This document shows, in pieces, positions 6,105 through 13,544 of a stretch of 13,684 nucleotides of DNA. The translations under genes and the position numbers were made by a program. Numbering within the stretch: position 1 is the first letter of the stretch; each line of letters starts with the position of its first letter. The stretch covers positions 1-13,684 of the forward strand of contig SFJN01000053.1 of NCBI GenBank assembly GCA_004555055.1, read 5' to 3'. The notes under the pieces are model-generated. The model searched no databases. It saw only the letters and a list, made by a program, of their open reading frames with translations, and was not told where the DNA came from. This stretch comes from Bacteroidales bacterium. Lineage in GTDB: Bacteria > Bacteroidota > Bacteroidia > Bacteroidales > Bacteroidaceae.

Positions 6105-8597
6105 TTATAACGGGTCGACGTCAAAAAAGACGACAATCCCTTTGAAAGCGGGTGTTTTCAGCAGTTGGTCGCGTGCCGCAAGCAAGGTGTGGCGTATGCT
6201 TTGCGAGGTGAAGCGCCGGTCGGTCTTCAGCAGAATCTTGCGGATATGCTGCATCTGCACCCTCGAGACGTTGGGGCGGTCGGGACCGAGGAGGTCCTCG
6301 GCGAAGTAGGTTCTCAGCATGTCGGCCATGGCTACGGCGGCATGTTGCACCACATCCTCATTGCGGTGTTTGAAATAGATGGCAATCAGATGCACTTCCG
6401 GCGGGAAACGGAACTGGCGGCGGTCCTGCATCTGCATGTCGTACATGGCGCGGTAATCGTTTTCCACCACCTGTTGTATGGTCGGCGACTGGGGTTGGCA
6501 GGTCTGCAGCACCACCATGCCGCGGCGTCCGCGGCGTCCGGCACGTCCTGCCACCTGCGACATCATCTGGAAGGCCCGTTCGTGGGCACGGAAGTCGCTG
6601 GCGTTCAGCATCTGGTCGGCGTTGAGAATGCCCACAATGTTCACATGGTCGAAGTCAAGACCCTTGGTGACCATCTGGGTGCCGACAAGCAGATTGGTGC
6701 GTCCCTGCTGGAAGTTGCCGATGAGTTTTTCGTAGGCCGACCGGCTGCGGGTGGTGTCGAGGTCCATGCGTGCCGTACGGGCTTCGGGGAAACAGGCTTC
6801 GACGGCCGATTCAATCTTTTCCGTACCGTAGCCGATGTCGCGGAGCTCGGTGTTCTGGCATTGCGGGCAGCAGGCGGGAATGTCGTAGAACGTACCGCAA
6901 TAGTGGCATACCAGGCGGTTGATGCGCTGGTGGAAGGTCAGTGCCACATCGCAGCGTGAGCAGTGGGGCGTCCAGCTGCATTTCGAGCACGACAGCTGGG
7001 GGCTGTAACCCCTTCGGTTGAGGAAGAGTATAGCCTGTCCGCCTTCGGAGAGACTCCGGTGCACGGCCTCCATCAGGCGGGGGGCGAAGGGTGTGGTCAT
7101 CTGCTTCTTCCGGCGGAGTTCCTTGACGTCCTCCACCTTGATTTCCGGCAGCTGTACGTCGCCGTAGCGTGTGGTGAGCTCCACAAGTCCGTATTTTCCA
7201 TTGAGGGCGTTGGTATAGCTTTCGAGCGACGGGGTGGCGGTGCCGAGAAGCACCTTGGCACCGTAGAGGCGTGCCAGCACAATGGCAGCGTCGCGGGCGT
7301 TGTAGCGGGGGGCAGGGTCCTGTTGTTTGTAGGAGGTTTCGTGCTCCTCGTCGACGATGACGAGACCCAGGTTCCGGAAGGGGAGGAAGACAGCACTGCG
7401 GACACCAAGAATCAAGGGGAACGGACGGTCGGAAAGCTGGCGTTGCCACAGTTCCACACGTTCGTTGTCGGGGAATTTGGAGTGATAGATTCCCAGTTTG
7501 TCGCCGAACACCCGTCCCAGGCGTGTGGTAATCTGGGTGGTCAGCGCAATTTCCGGCAGCAGATACAGCACCTGCCGGCCCTGGCTGAGGGTGTCCTCGA
7601 TGAGTTTGGTGTAGACCTCCGTCTTCCCGCTCGAGGTGACACCATGCAGGAGCACGGTGTCGTGGGTCCGGAAAGCCTCTGCGATGCTTTCCTTGGCTTG
7701 TTGCTGTGTCTCGCTGAGCGGTCGTTCAAGGAGTCCGGGTACGGCGTGGTGGCTTTTCAGACGTCCCACCTCCACGTTGTAGGTTTCGAATATGCCTTTC
7801 TTTTTCAGTGATGCTACCGCCGATGCCGCTCCTGCTCCGGCCTTTTCAAGGAGTGTGCTGTGCTTGACGGGGAGTACCAGATTCTCGTTTTTCAGGGTGA
7901 GGGCGGCGGCCGTCTTGCTGATGTCAAGATAGGTGGTGAGGACGTGTAGCTGGTTTTGGGTGCGTGGACTGTGTTCGAGCAGGTCGCAGAGCAGTTGCAG
8001 GGCATCTTCCGAACGGTATCCGGCGGCAAGGCGGATGTGCGTTTCCGTACGCGACTTGAACGACTGGCTGACGCGTTCCATCACTTCGATGATGCCACGT
8101 TCGGCAAGGTCGCGGAGGGTGCCCATCAGTCCGGTGCCCGTGATTTCCTTCTGCAAGTCGGCTACGCGAAGCGGTTTGATGCGGAGCATGGAGAGAATCT
8201 GCCGTGCCCGCGGGCTTTCATCGCCTGCGGTTTCCTCATCGTAAACGTAGCCTTCGGCAAGGGCGTATACGGTTTCGCTCTCCAACTTCAGACCGCTCGG
8301 CAGTGCTGCCTTCATCACCTCTCCGGGAAAGCACATATAGTAGTTGGCCATCCATCGCCAGAAGTCAATCTGCTGGGGCAGCAGCAGGGGGCGGCTGTCG
8401 ACAATTTCCTCCACTTCCTTGTATGAGATTCCCGGTGAATTGTCGTGCAGACGGATGACGATGCCCGTGTAGCGTTTTGTCTTCCCCAAAGGGACGACCA
8501 CACGTGTGCCTATGACAACCTTTGCCACCATTTCATCTGGCAGCAGGTAGGTATAGGCACCTGGGACGGCAAGCGGGAGTACAACGTCTGCAAACAT
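6105..8597 (-). CDS. priA: Primosomal replication-restart helicase PriA
   Basis: The predicted product has 830 residues. PriA is a superfamily 2 3'-5' DNA helicase that recognises stalled forks and D-loops and reloads the replisome. Residues 1-100 form the 3'-end/DNA-binding domain (MFADVVLPLAVPGAYTYLLP). Helicase motifs follow: Walker A GVTSSGKT at 319-326, Walker B DEEHE at 416-420, motif III GTATPS at 452-457, motif V GTQMVTKGLDF at 639-649 and motif VI QVAGRAGRRG at 681-690. Eight zinc-ligand cysteines sit inside the helicase core at C537, C540, C546, C549, C564, C567, C577 and C580, as in other PriA proteins. The C-terminal domain (725-830) is complete. It is the first gene downstream of rnhB with a 51-base gap and no promoter-like box, so the two are likely cotranscribed. 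Confidence 0.97.
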   Translation of the reverse strand: MFADVVLPLAVPGAYTYLLPDEMVAKVVIGTRVVVPLGKTKRYTGIVIRLHDNSPGISYKEVEEIVDSRPLLLPQQIDFWRWMANYYMCFPGEVMKAALPSGLKLESETVYALAEGYVYDEETAGDESPRARQILSMLRIKPLRVADLQKEITGTGLMGTLRDLAERGIIEVMERVSQSFKSRTETHIRLAAGYRSEDALQLLCDLLEHSPRTQNQLHVLTTYLDISKTAAALTLKNENLVLPVKHSTLLEKAGAGAASAVASLKKKGIFETYNVEVGRLKSHHAVPGLLERPLSETQQQAKESIAEAFRTHDTVLLHGVTSSGKTEVYTKLIEDTLSQGRQVLYLLPEIALTTQITTRLGRVFGDKLGIYHSKFPDNERVELWQRQLSDRPFPLILGVRSAVFLPFRNLGLVIVDEEHETSYKQQDPAPRYNARDAAIVLARLYGAKVLLGTATPSLESYTNALNGKYGLVELTTRYGDVQLPEIKVEDVKELRRKKQMTTPFAPRLMEAVHRSLSEGGQAILFLNRRGYSPQLSCSKCSWTPHCSRCDVALTFHQRINRLVCHYCGTFYDIPACCPQCQNTELRDIGYGTEKIESAVEACFPEARTARMDLDTTRSRSAYEKLIGNFQQGRTNLLVGTQMVTKGLDFDHVNIVGILNADQMLNASDFRAHERAFQMMSQVAGRAGRRGRRGMVVLQTCQPQSPTIQQVVENDYRAMYDMQMQDRRQFRFPPEVHLIAIYFKHRNEDVVQHAAVAMADMLRTYFAEDLLGPDRPNVSRVQMQHIRKILLKTDRRFTSQSIRHTLLAARDQLLKTPAFKGIVVFFDVDPL

Positions 8598-8648
8598 TGG
8601 TCGTGGTTTTTCAAGATTTCTCTACGTCAGTGGAAAAGAATTCGGGGA

Positions 8649-9308
8649 TTATTCGTCCTCGTCCATGTCGAAAAGCGTTTTTTCGCGTATCTCTGCCAGA
8701 TTTCCGAAGGTCAGTCGGTGGTAGGGGGTGATGCCGTGTTCGGCAATTCCCTGTTGGTGTTCACGGGTGGGATATCCGGCGTTGTGGTCCCATCCGTAGT
8801 ACGGGAACTGCCGGTGTAGATCCATCATACAGTCGTCGCGGTAGGTCTTTGCCAGAATGGATGCTGCGGCAATGCTGAGGTATTTGCCGTCACCCTTGAC
8901 AATGGTGGTGTAAGGTACGGATGGTGCTGTGGGGGTTCCTGTAGTAGCCACTCCCGGAAAGTAGGGCTTGAAACGGTTGCCGTCGACGATGATGAACCTT
9001 GGCCGTATGGTCAGTTGGTCGAGTGCGCGGTGCATGGCGAGAATTGAAGCATTAAGGATGTTTATGCGGTCAATCTCTTCATTACTGACGGTCCCTACAG
9101 CCCATGCCAGAGCGTCGCGTTCAATCTCCTCGCGCAGTTCGTAGCGTTTCTTTGCCGTCAGTTGCTTGGAGTCGTTCAGCGCTTCGTTCCTGTAGTCCGG
9201 AGGGAGGATTACTGCCGCGGCATAAACCGGTCCGGCCAGGCATCCGCGTCCGGCTTCGTCGCATCCGGCTTCCGTGAGTCCTTCCTGGTTGTAGATGGGG
9301 AGCAGCAT
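8649..9308 (-). CDS. rnhB: Ribonuclease HII
   Basis: RNase HII removes ribonucleotides and RNA from DNA duplexes. With the start chosen here the product has 219 residues. The N-terminal motif EAGCDEAGRG (13-22) supplies the first Asp-Glu pair of the active site and the GRG loop that reads the 2'-OH. Downstream are DSKQL, the HRALDQL segment with a further catalytic Asp, and KTYRDD near residue 160. An in-frame ATG at 9345-9347 would add 13 basic residues (MGYFPKRKSPSKV). I prefer ATG at 9306-9308 because Bacteroidales homologues, as I recall them, begin MLLP and an A-rich stretch precedes it. A short Gly/Thr/Pro-rich insertion (ATTGTPTAP) lies before the VPYTTIVKGDGK segment. The tail ends DMDEDE, strongly acidic. 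It precedes priA, probably in one transcript. Confidence 0.94.
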   Translation of the reverse strand: MLLPIYNQEGLTEAGCDEAGRGCLAGPVYAAAVILPPDYRNEALNDSKQLTAKKRYELREEIERDALAWAVGTVSNEEIDRINILNASILAMHRALDQLTIRPRFIIVDGNRFKPYFPGVATTGTPTAPSVPYTTIVKGDGKYLSIAAASILAKTYRDDCMMDLHRQFPYYGWDHNAGYPTREHQQGIAEHGITPYHRLTFGNLAEIREKTLFDMDEDE

Positions 9309-9434
9309 GACTTTTGAGGGGCTTTTTCTTTTGGGGAAATACCCCATTAATTATGATATGAGTTGTAATGTGCTATTGAATCCGGATTTATCCGATTTTA
9401 CCGATTTCTCGTTCGGTCGGCAGTAGAAATCCTT

Positions 9435-9755
9435 TTATTCGATAACTACTGCTGTGCTGCTGGCCACAGCCATCAGGATGGAATTGCTTTCGCCGACACT
9501 TTCGTAGTCGAGGTCGATGCCAACGACGGCGTTGGCTCCCAGTTGTTCTGCATATTCCTCAAGTTCCCGCAAGGCATTTTCACGGGCTTCTTTCAGTACT
9601 TTTTCGTAGCCTCTTGTGCGACCGCCAAAAAAGTCGCGAATCTGTGCACCCAGATCGCGGAAGGCGTTGGCGCCAATGATGGATTCAGAGGTGACGATGC
9701 CAAGATATTTCTGTATCTTGTGTCCCTCAATGGTGGGGGTTGTAGTAAGTATCAT
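9435..9755 (-). CDS. YbjQ/UPF0145 family protein
   Basis: The predicted product has 106 residues, the family's normal size, with no signal peptide. It matches the YbjQ (DUF74, UPF0145) pattern: an N-terminal strand with GIVTSESIIGANAF (19-32), a helix rich in charged residues (YEKVLKEARENALRELEEYAEQLGANAVVGIDLDY, shown in part), and a final strand ILMAVASSTAVVI. The family forms small oligomeric beta-alpha-beta assemblies described as putative heavy-metal-binding proteins, but no reaction is established. It begins 58 bases after sufS with no promoter-like box between, so it may be a fourth gene of the suf transcript. That would be compatible with a metal-related role, but is only a positional hint. 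Confidence 0.9.
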   Translation of the reverse strand: MILTTTPTIEGHKIQKYLGIVTSESIIGANAFRDLGAQIRDFFGGRTRGYEKVLKEARENALRELEEYAEQLGANAVVGIDLDYESVGESNSILMAVASSTAVVIE

Positions 9756-9813
9756 GGTGTGTGCTATGTGTGCTGTTTTGGGAATTGTGATAGGGCCTGT
9801 TTCTATGTTTGTG

Positions 9814-11013
9814 TCAGAACATTCTGACCACGCGTTGCAGACCGGCTACGAAAGCATCGATTTCCGCTTCCGTGTTGTAGAGTGCGAACGATGCCCGTGC
9901 CATGCCTTCCACACCGCAACGTGCCATCAGCGGCTGGGCGCAGTGGTGTCCTGTACGGATGGCGATACCGAGGCGGTCGAGCAGGGTGCCGAGGTCCATG
10001 GGATGGATGTCAGCGACGTTGAAGGCCACCACGGAAGTCTTTTCCTTCGCGGTGCCGTAGAACTTCATGCCCTCGATGCCTGCCATCTGTTCCATGGCAT
10101 ATTGTGTGAGTGCTTGTTCGTGTGCTGCAATGCGGTCCATGCCGATGGCGTTGACGTAGTCGAGTGCCACCCCGAGGGCATGGCTGCCGACGTAGTCCGG
10201 TGTCCCTGCCTCGAATTTGTAGGGCAACCGTTCGTAGGTGGTCTTTTCGAAGGTCACGCGGCTGATCATCTCGCCTCCTCCCTGGTAGGGCGGCATTTTC
10301 TCGAGCAGTGCTTCCTTACCGTACATCACTCCGATGCCGGTGGGACCGTAAATCTTGTGTCCGGAAAAGACGAGGAAGTCGCAGTCGAGGTCCTGAACGT
10401 CGACGCTGAAGTGGGGAACGCTCTGTGCGCCGTCAACCAGGAAGTGCGCTCCGGCATCGTGTGCCATTCTTGCCATGTCGCGAACGGGATTGACCGTTCC
10501 GAGGACGTTGCTGACGTGGCAGCAGCACACAAGTCGGGTTTTCGGTCCGAGCAGACTGTGGTAGGCTTCCATGTCAAGGTTGCCGGCATCGTTCATCGGC
10601 ACCACTTTCAGGGTGATTCCGTGGCGTTCGCGTACCAGTTGCCATGGGACGATGTCGCTGTGGTGTTCCATGACGGTAAGCACCACCTCGTCGCCGGGTT
10701 TCAGGAATGCCTGGGCATAGGACGAGGCGATGAGATTCAGACTTTCCGTCGTTCCGCGTGTGAAGACCACCTCTGCCGTACTGCGGGCATTGATGAAGGC
10801 ACGTACCTTTTCGCGGGCCGCCTCGTGCAGGTCGGTGGCACGTTGTGAAAGGAAGTGTATTCCGCGATGTACGTTGGCGTTGACATGATAATACATCTCG
10901 TCAATGGCATCTACCACACAGCGCGGTTTCTGTGTGGTGGCAGCATTGTCGAGGTATATGAGCGGCCGCTTGTATACCTCGCGTTCCAATATGGGGAAAT
11001 CCTGACGGTTCAT
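9814..11013 (-). CDS. sufS: Cysteine desulfurase SufS
   Basis: The predicted product has 399 residues, full length for the group II NifS/SufS cysteine desulfurases. It takes sulfur from L-cysteine as a persulfide and passes it to the SUF scaffold; the cofactor is pyridoxal phosphate. The N-terminus has LIYLDNAATTQKP (18-30) and NANVHRGIH (45-53). The PLP ring-stacking and binding region contains MEHHSD (115-120) and DGAQSVPH (194-201). The internal aldimine lysine is K220 in FSGHKIYGP. The catalytic cysteine is C358 in RTGHHCAQP, on the loop motif typical of the SufS group. It follows sufD after 21 bases, clearly in the same operon. No SufE or SufU partner gene is seen in the window. A short palindrome (TCAGAA-CA-TTCTGA, 9814-9827) overlaps its stop codon. 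Confidence 0.97.
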   Translation of the reverse strand: MNRQDFPILEREVYKRPLIYLDNAATTQKPRCVVDAIDEMYYHVNANVHRGIHFLSQRATDLHEAAREKVRAFINARSTAEVVFTRGTTESLNLIASSYAQAFLKPGDEVVLTVMEHHSDIVPWQLVRERHGITLKVVPMNDAGNLDMEAYHSLLGPKTRLVCCCHVSNVLGTVNPVRDMARMAHDAGAHFLVDGAQSVPHFSVDVQDLDCDFLVFSGHKIYGPTGIGVMYGKEALLEKMPPYQGGGEMISRVTFEKTTYERLPYKFEAGTPDYVGSHALGVALDYVNAIGMDRIAAHEQALTQYAMEQMAGIEGMKFYGTAKEKTSVVAFNVADIHPMDLGTLLDRLGIAIRTGHHCAQPLMARCGVEGMARASFALYNTEAEIDAFVAGLQRVVRMF

Positions 11014-11034
11014 GCGCTGGGGATATGGGGTGGG

Positions 11035-11808
11035 TTATGCCTTGTTGTCGCAGAGGCTGCAGCCTTGGCAGGCATTGAGTTCACCGCGGAAACGGTGTTC
11101 GATAAGGTGTGAAATCTTTTCGCGAAGTTCCTCGTTGGGGACATATTGCAGGACGTCGCTGACGAAGGCATGTTGCAGAAGTAGGCGAGCTTCCGTTTCC
11201 GGAATGCCGCGTTGGCGCATGTAGAGGAGTGCTGCCTCGTCGAGTTTTCCCACCGTTGCGCCATGGTTGCACTTCACGTCGTCGGCATAGATTTCGAGCA
11301 TCGGACGGCTCAAGGCCTGTGCTTCGGGGGAGGTGCAGAGGTTTCCGAATGTCTGGTGCGACACGGTCTTTTGCGCTCCGGGCTGTACGAGCACCTTACC
11401 CTCTATCAGTCCGCGGCTTTCGCCGGTGAGGATTTGCTTGTAGAGCATGTCGGAGGTGCATCCTTCAGCGGCGTGTTCGATGAGGATGTTCTTTTCCACA
11501 CTTTCGTTGCCATCGGCAATCACTGCACCGGCAACGTGTGTCTCAGCACCCTTGCCCAGGAGTTGGATGTGTACCTTTCCTTTGTAGTTCCCACCGCGCA
11601 GGGTGAAGGTCACCAGGTTGAACCAGCTTCTTTCGTGCTGTTCGACGGTGAGCGTGATGTCGTGCTCCGAGCCGGGAGCCATGTTCATCAGTGCGGTGGC
11701 GGAGAGACGGGCGTCTGCTTCGATGACAAGATGGATGTGGTCGGTACCGGGCGAGAATTGCAGGAACTTCGATGTCTCCGTTCCTGCTGGGATCACGTAT
11801 CTATCCAT
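11035..11808 (-). CDS. sufD: SUF scaffold subunit SufD, short form
   Basis: The predicted product has 257 residues, whereas SufD proteins I know are about 420-450. The beta-helix core is present and ends in the diagnostic SufB/SufD segment with VKCNHGATVGKLDE (178-191), followed by ALLYMRQRGI and the C-terminal helical region (EARLLLQHAFVSDVL). The N-terminal helical domain is absent. The 24 bases between this start and the sufC stop leave no room for it, so this looks like a short gene rather than a frameshift. The tail is CQGCSLC (247-253), a CxxCxxC motif. SufD normally pairs with SufB on a SufC dimer and helps iron entry. ATG at 11806-11808 is chosen over an in-frame TTG two codons upstream. 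It lies between sufC and sufS with close spacing, supporting the assignment. Confidence 0.92.
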   Translation of the reverse strand: MDRYVIPAGTETSKFLQFSPGTDHIHLVIEADARLSATALMNMAPGSEHDITLTVEQHERSWFNLVTFTLRGGNYKGKVHIQLLGKGAETHVAGAVIADGNESVEKNILIEHAAEGCTSDMLYKQILTGESRGLIEGKVLVQPGAQKTVSHQTFGNLCTSPEAQALSRPMLEIYADDVKCNHGATVGKLDEAALLYMRQRGIPETEARLLLQHAFVSDVLQYVPNEELREKISHLIEHRFRGELNACQGCSLCDNKA

Positions 11809-11832
11809 TTTCAACTTCCGTTTAGGTGGGTG

Positions 11833-12597
11833 CTATAATTTTGTTTGGCCTATAGATTCCACCTTTATCCAGTCGAAACCGCGTTCTTCGATTTCATAGC
11901 CCAGGCTTGCATCGCCTTCCTTGACAATCTGTCCGTTGACGAGGACGTGCACAAAGTCGGGTTTGAGGTAGTCGAGCATTCGCTGGTAGTGGGTGATGAC
12001 CATGGCAGAGGTCTTTGGTGTCCGCAACTGGTTGAAACCTTCGGCCACAATGCGGAGGGCATCGACGTCCAGTCCGGAATCCGTTTCGTCGAGGATGCTG
12101 AACGAAGGTTCGAGTACTGCCATCTGGAAGATTTCGTTGCGTTTCCGCTCACCTCCTGAGAAACCTTCGTTTACGCCACGGCTCATGAAGTGTGCGTCCA
12201 GTCCTACGAGTTTGCGCTTTTCGCGTAGTAGTTTCAGGAATTCTGTCGCTCCGAGCGGTTCTTGGCCGAAGTATTTCCGTTTTGCATTTACTGCGGCGCG
12301 CATGAAGTTTGTCATCGACACTCCGGGTATTTCTATCGGTGCCTGGAAGGACATGAAGATGCCTTCGTGGCTGCGGTCTTCGGGTGAGAGTGTAAGTAGG
12401 TCCTTGCCGTTGAAGGTGACGCTTCCTTCGGTCACTTCGTATTTTGGGTTTCCTACGAGGACATTGCTAAGTGTAGACTTTCCCGAACCATTGGGGCCCA
12501 TCAGGACATGTACCTCTCCATCATTGATGGTAAGGTTCACGCCTTTGAGTATTTCTCGGCCTTCGACAGAGGCATGGAGGTTTTTTATTTCAAGCAT
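11833..12597 (-). CDS. sufC: SUF system ATPase SufC
   Basis: The predicted product has 254 residues, the usual length. SufC is the ABC-type ATPase whose dimerisation drives shape change of the SufB-SufD scaffold during Fe-S cluster assembly. Walker A is GPNGSGKST (34-42). The Q-loop is in FMSFQAP (81-87). The signature is GFSGGERKRNE (145-155), Walker B with its glutamate is SILDETDSGLD (167-177), and the switch histidine is H203 in ITHYQ. The ERKRNE wording after the signature is characteristic of SufC. The start MLEIKNLHAS at 12595-12597 fits the family. An upstream in-frame extension to 12990 is spurious because it runs into the neighbouring lipoprotein gene. It is the first gene of the operon behind a strong promoter. 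SufB, which usually precedes sufC in this phylum, is not there. Confidence 0.97.
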   Translation of the reverse strand: MLEIKNLHASVEGREILKGVNLTINDGEVHVLMGPNGSGKSTLSNVLVGNPKYEVTEGSVTFNGKDLLTLSPEDRSHEGIFMSFQAPIEIPGVSMTNFMRAAVNAKRKYFGQEPLGATEFLKLLREKRKLVGLDAHFMSRGVNEGFSGGERKRNEIFQMAVLEPSFSILDETDSGLDVDALRIVAEGFNQLRTPKTSAMVITHYQRMLDYLKPDFVHVLVNGQIVKEGDASLGYEIEERGFDWIKVESIGQTKL

Positions 12598-12645
12598 AAT
12601 CGTATTGTAGTGTATTCCCGTGCATTCTGCGGGTAATTTAGAGCG

Positions 12646-12678
12646 CAAATTTACGATTTTTTGCCGTGTTACGCAAAA
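12646..12678 (-). promoter_or_regulatory. Promoter of the sufCDS operon
   Basis: On the minus strand TTTTG (12674-12678) is followed after exactly 20 bases by TAAATTTG (12646-12653). This is a very good fit to the Bacteroidetes housekeeping promoter, TTTG then 19-21 bases then TAnnTTTG. The predicted transcription start is about 12640, giving a leader of roughly 43 bases before the sufC ATG. The position, immediately upstream of sufC and downstream of a hairpin-bearing spacer, shows that sufC begins its own transcription unit. Confidence 0.75.
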
Positions 12679-12768
12679 TTCTACGTTGCAAGAAGAAAAT
12701 CGATATTGTATTATAGTCGAAATGTTGATGATGTGGTGTGTATTTCGTTCACACCCCCGGGTTGCAAT

Positions 12769-12811
12769 TAACCCAGGGTGTTGCATGGTAAACCATGCTT
12801 GCCCTGGGTTA
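12769..12811 (-). terminator. Hairpin between the lipoprotein gene and the suf promoter
   Basis: TAACCCAGGG at 12769-12778 pairs perfectly with CCCTGGGTTA at 12802-12811. Inside, GCATGG (12783-12788) pairs with CCATGC (12793-12798) around a TAAA loop, with small unpaired stretches of four and three bases between the stems. It lies about 60 bases past the lipoprotein stop and 90 bases before the suf -33 box, so its likely job is to end the upstream transcript. No T-run follows on the minus strand, so it is not a textbook intrinsic terminator; a regulatory site is the alternative. Confidence 0.5.
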
Positions 12812-12869
12812 TGTTGCGTTTGGGGGCTCCTTTTGGCCGGTGGCCTTTGGTATAGCCCGTGTGTGTTGG

Positions 12870-13454
12870 TTATCTTCTTGGTTTCAGGTGGAACTCCCTG
12901 TCCGTGTAGACGTTTCTCATGCTGTCGCGCTTTTCTATCGGGACGACGGTGTTGGCGCCATGGAAGGTATCGTTCATGACGAGACACCATTTGTTGTGGT
13001 AGTAGATGGGGTTGATGAACATTTTGGAGGTGTCGTCCTTTTCTCCATTTGCTCCACGTTTCATGATGATGGTGATGCAGACTTCGTTGCTGTCTGCTTC
13101 GCGGAAGCGCATGTACTCAATCTTGTAGTCTACTACAGGAAGGAGTTGGTGAACCTTTACGAACCGTTCGATGTCGTCGTTGTCGTAGAGTTGCGGGAAC
13201 CGTTCGCCGTTCTCTCTTACGAATCTGTAGAGCATTCCGGCGGCATCGTAGTAGCGTTCGTTCTTGAGATGCTCCACAAAGACTGCCACCATTTCCTTCA
13301 CCTCTGCCGTGTCTTTTCCTGAGAGTTTTTCTTCGAACTCTGTGGGAATGTCGAAGTCATCCTTGTTGGTCTGTTCTTGTTTGTTGGAACAGGACGAGCA
13401 TGATGTGATGAGGGCGGTGAGGATGAAGAGCAGGAAATAGGTTAGTTTCTTCAT
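12870..13454 (-). CDS. Small lipoprotein of unknown function
   Basis: The predicted product has 194 residues. The N-terminus is a lipoprotein signal: MKK, a hydrophobic segment, then the lipobox I-T-S-C with C19 as the lipidated cysteine, followed by a polar linker (SSCSNKQEQTNKDD). The mature part begins with a helix (AEVKEMVAVFVEHLKNERYYDAAGMLY) and ends with strand-rich segments (EVCITIIMKRG, NKWCLVMND). This layout, with a helix that recurs in stress or turnover-type NTF2-like lipoproteins of Bacteroidetes such as the DUF4878 group, suggests an NTF2-like fold, but I cannot confirm the family and name no function. It lies in its own unit: a terminator hairpin precedes it by about 40 bases and another hairpin follows it. 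No clear promoter was found in the short upstream gap. Confidence 0.8.
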   Translation of the reverse strand: MKKLTYFLLFILTALITSCSSCSNKQEQTNKDDFDIPTEFEEKLSGKDTAEVKEMVAVFVEHLKNERYYDAAGMLYRFVRENGERFPQLYDNDDIERFVKVHQLLPVVDYKIEYMRFREADSNEVCITIIMKRGANGEKDDTSKMFINPIYYHNKWCLVMNDTFHGANTVVPIEKRDSMRNVYTDREFHLKPRR

Positions 13455-13493
13455 TGCTGTTGTACGAAATAGTTTCTTGTATTGTAAAAAGTA

Positions 13494-13526
13494 AGGGCAG
13501 GCAGGTGTTTGAATCCTGCCTGCCCT
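13494..13526 (-). terminator. Intrinsic terminator of the gene at the right edge
   Basis: AGGGCAGGCAGG (13494-13505) pairs perfectly over 12 bases with CCTGCCTGCCCT (13515-13526) around a 9-base loop. On the minus strand the stem is followed at once by TTACTTTTTAC, giving a T-rich tail. It lies about 70 bases after the stop of the partial gene at 13594 and just before the lipoprotein start, as expected for a terminator separating the two units. Confidence 0.8.
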
Positions 13527-13544
13527 CTATCAGGTCTTCTTCAA

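Noticed and set aside
9309..9347. A start for rnhB 13 codons further upstream
   Set aside because: The extra residues are basic and unlike homologues, which begin MLLP; kept only as an alternative.
9804..9811. Plus-strand TATGTTTG resembling a -7 promoter box
   Set aside because: It points into the antisense strand of sufS, has no -33 partner and no gene downstream; chance match.
9616..10848. A 410-codon plus-strand open frame opposite sufS and ybjQ
   Set aside because: It is fully antisense to two well-supported genes, has a Cys/His/Val-rich composition with no domain, and arises from G+C-rich third positions in the real genes.
11836..11843. Plus-strand TAATTTTG resembling a -7 promoter box
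   Set aside because: It lies in the 3' end of sufC and would transcribe antisense to it with no gene to serve; chance match.
12598..12990. In-frame N-terminal extension of sufC by 131 codons
   Set aside because: It runs through the suf promoter and hairpin and overlaps the lipoprotein gene. The SufC family start is at 12597.
13455..13493. Possible promoter of the lipoprotein gene (TATTTCG region)
   Set aside because: It does not match TAnnTTTG, and the T-run there is explained by the upstream terminator.
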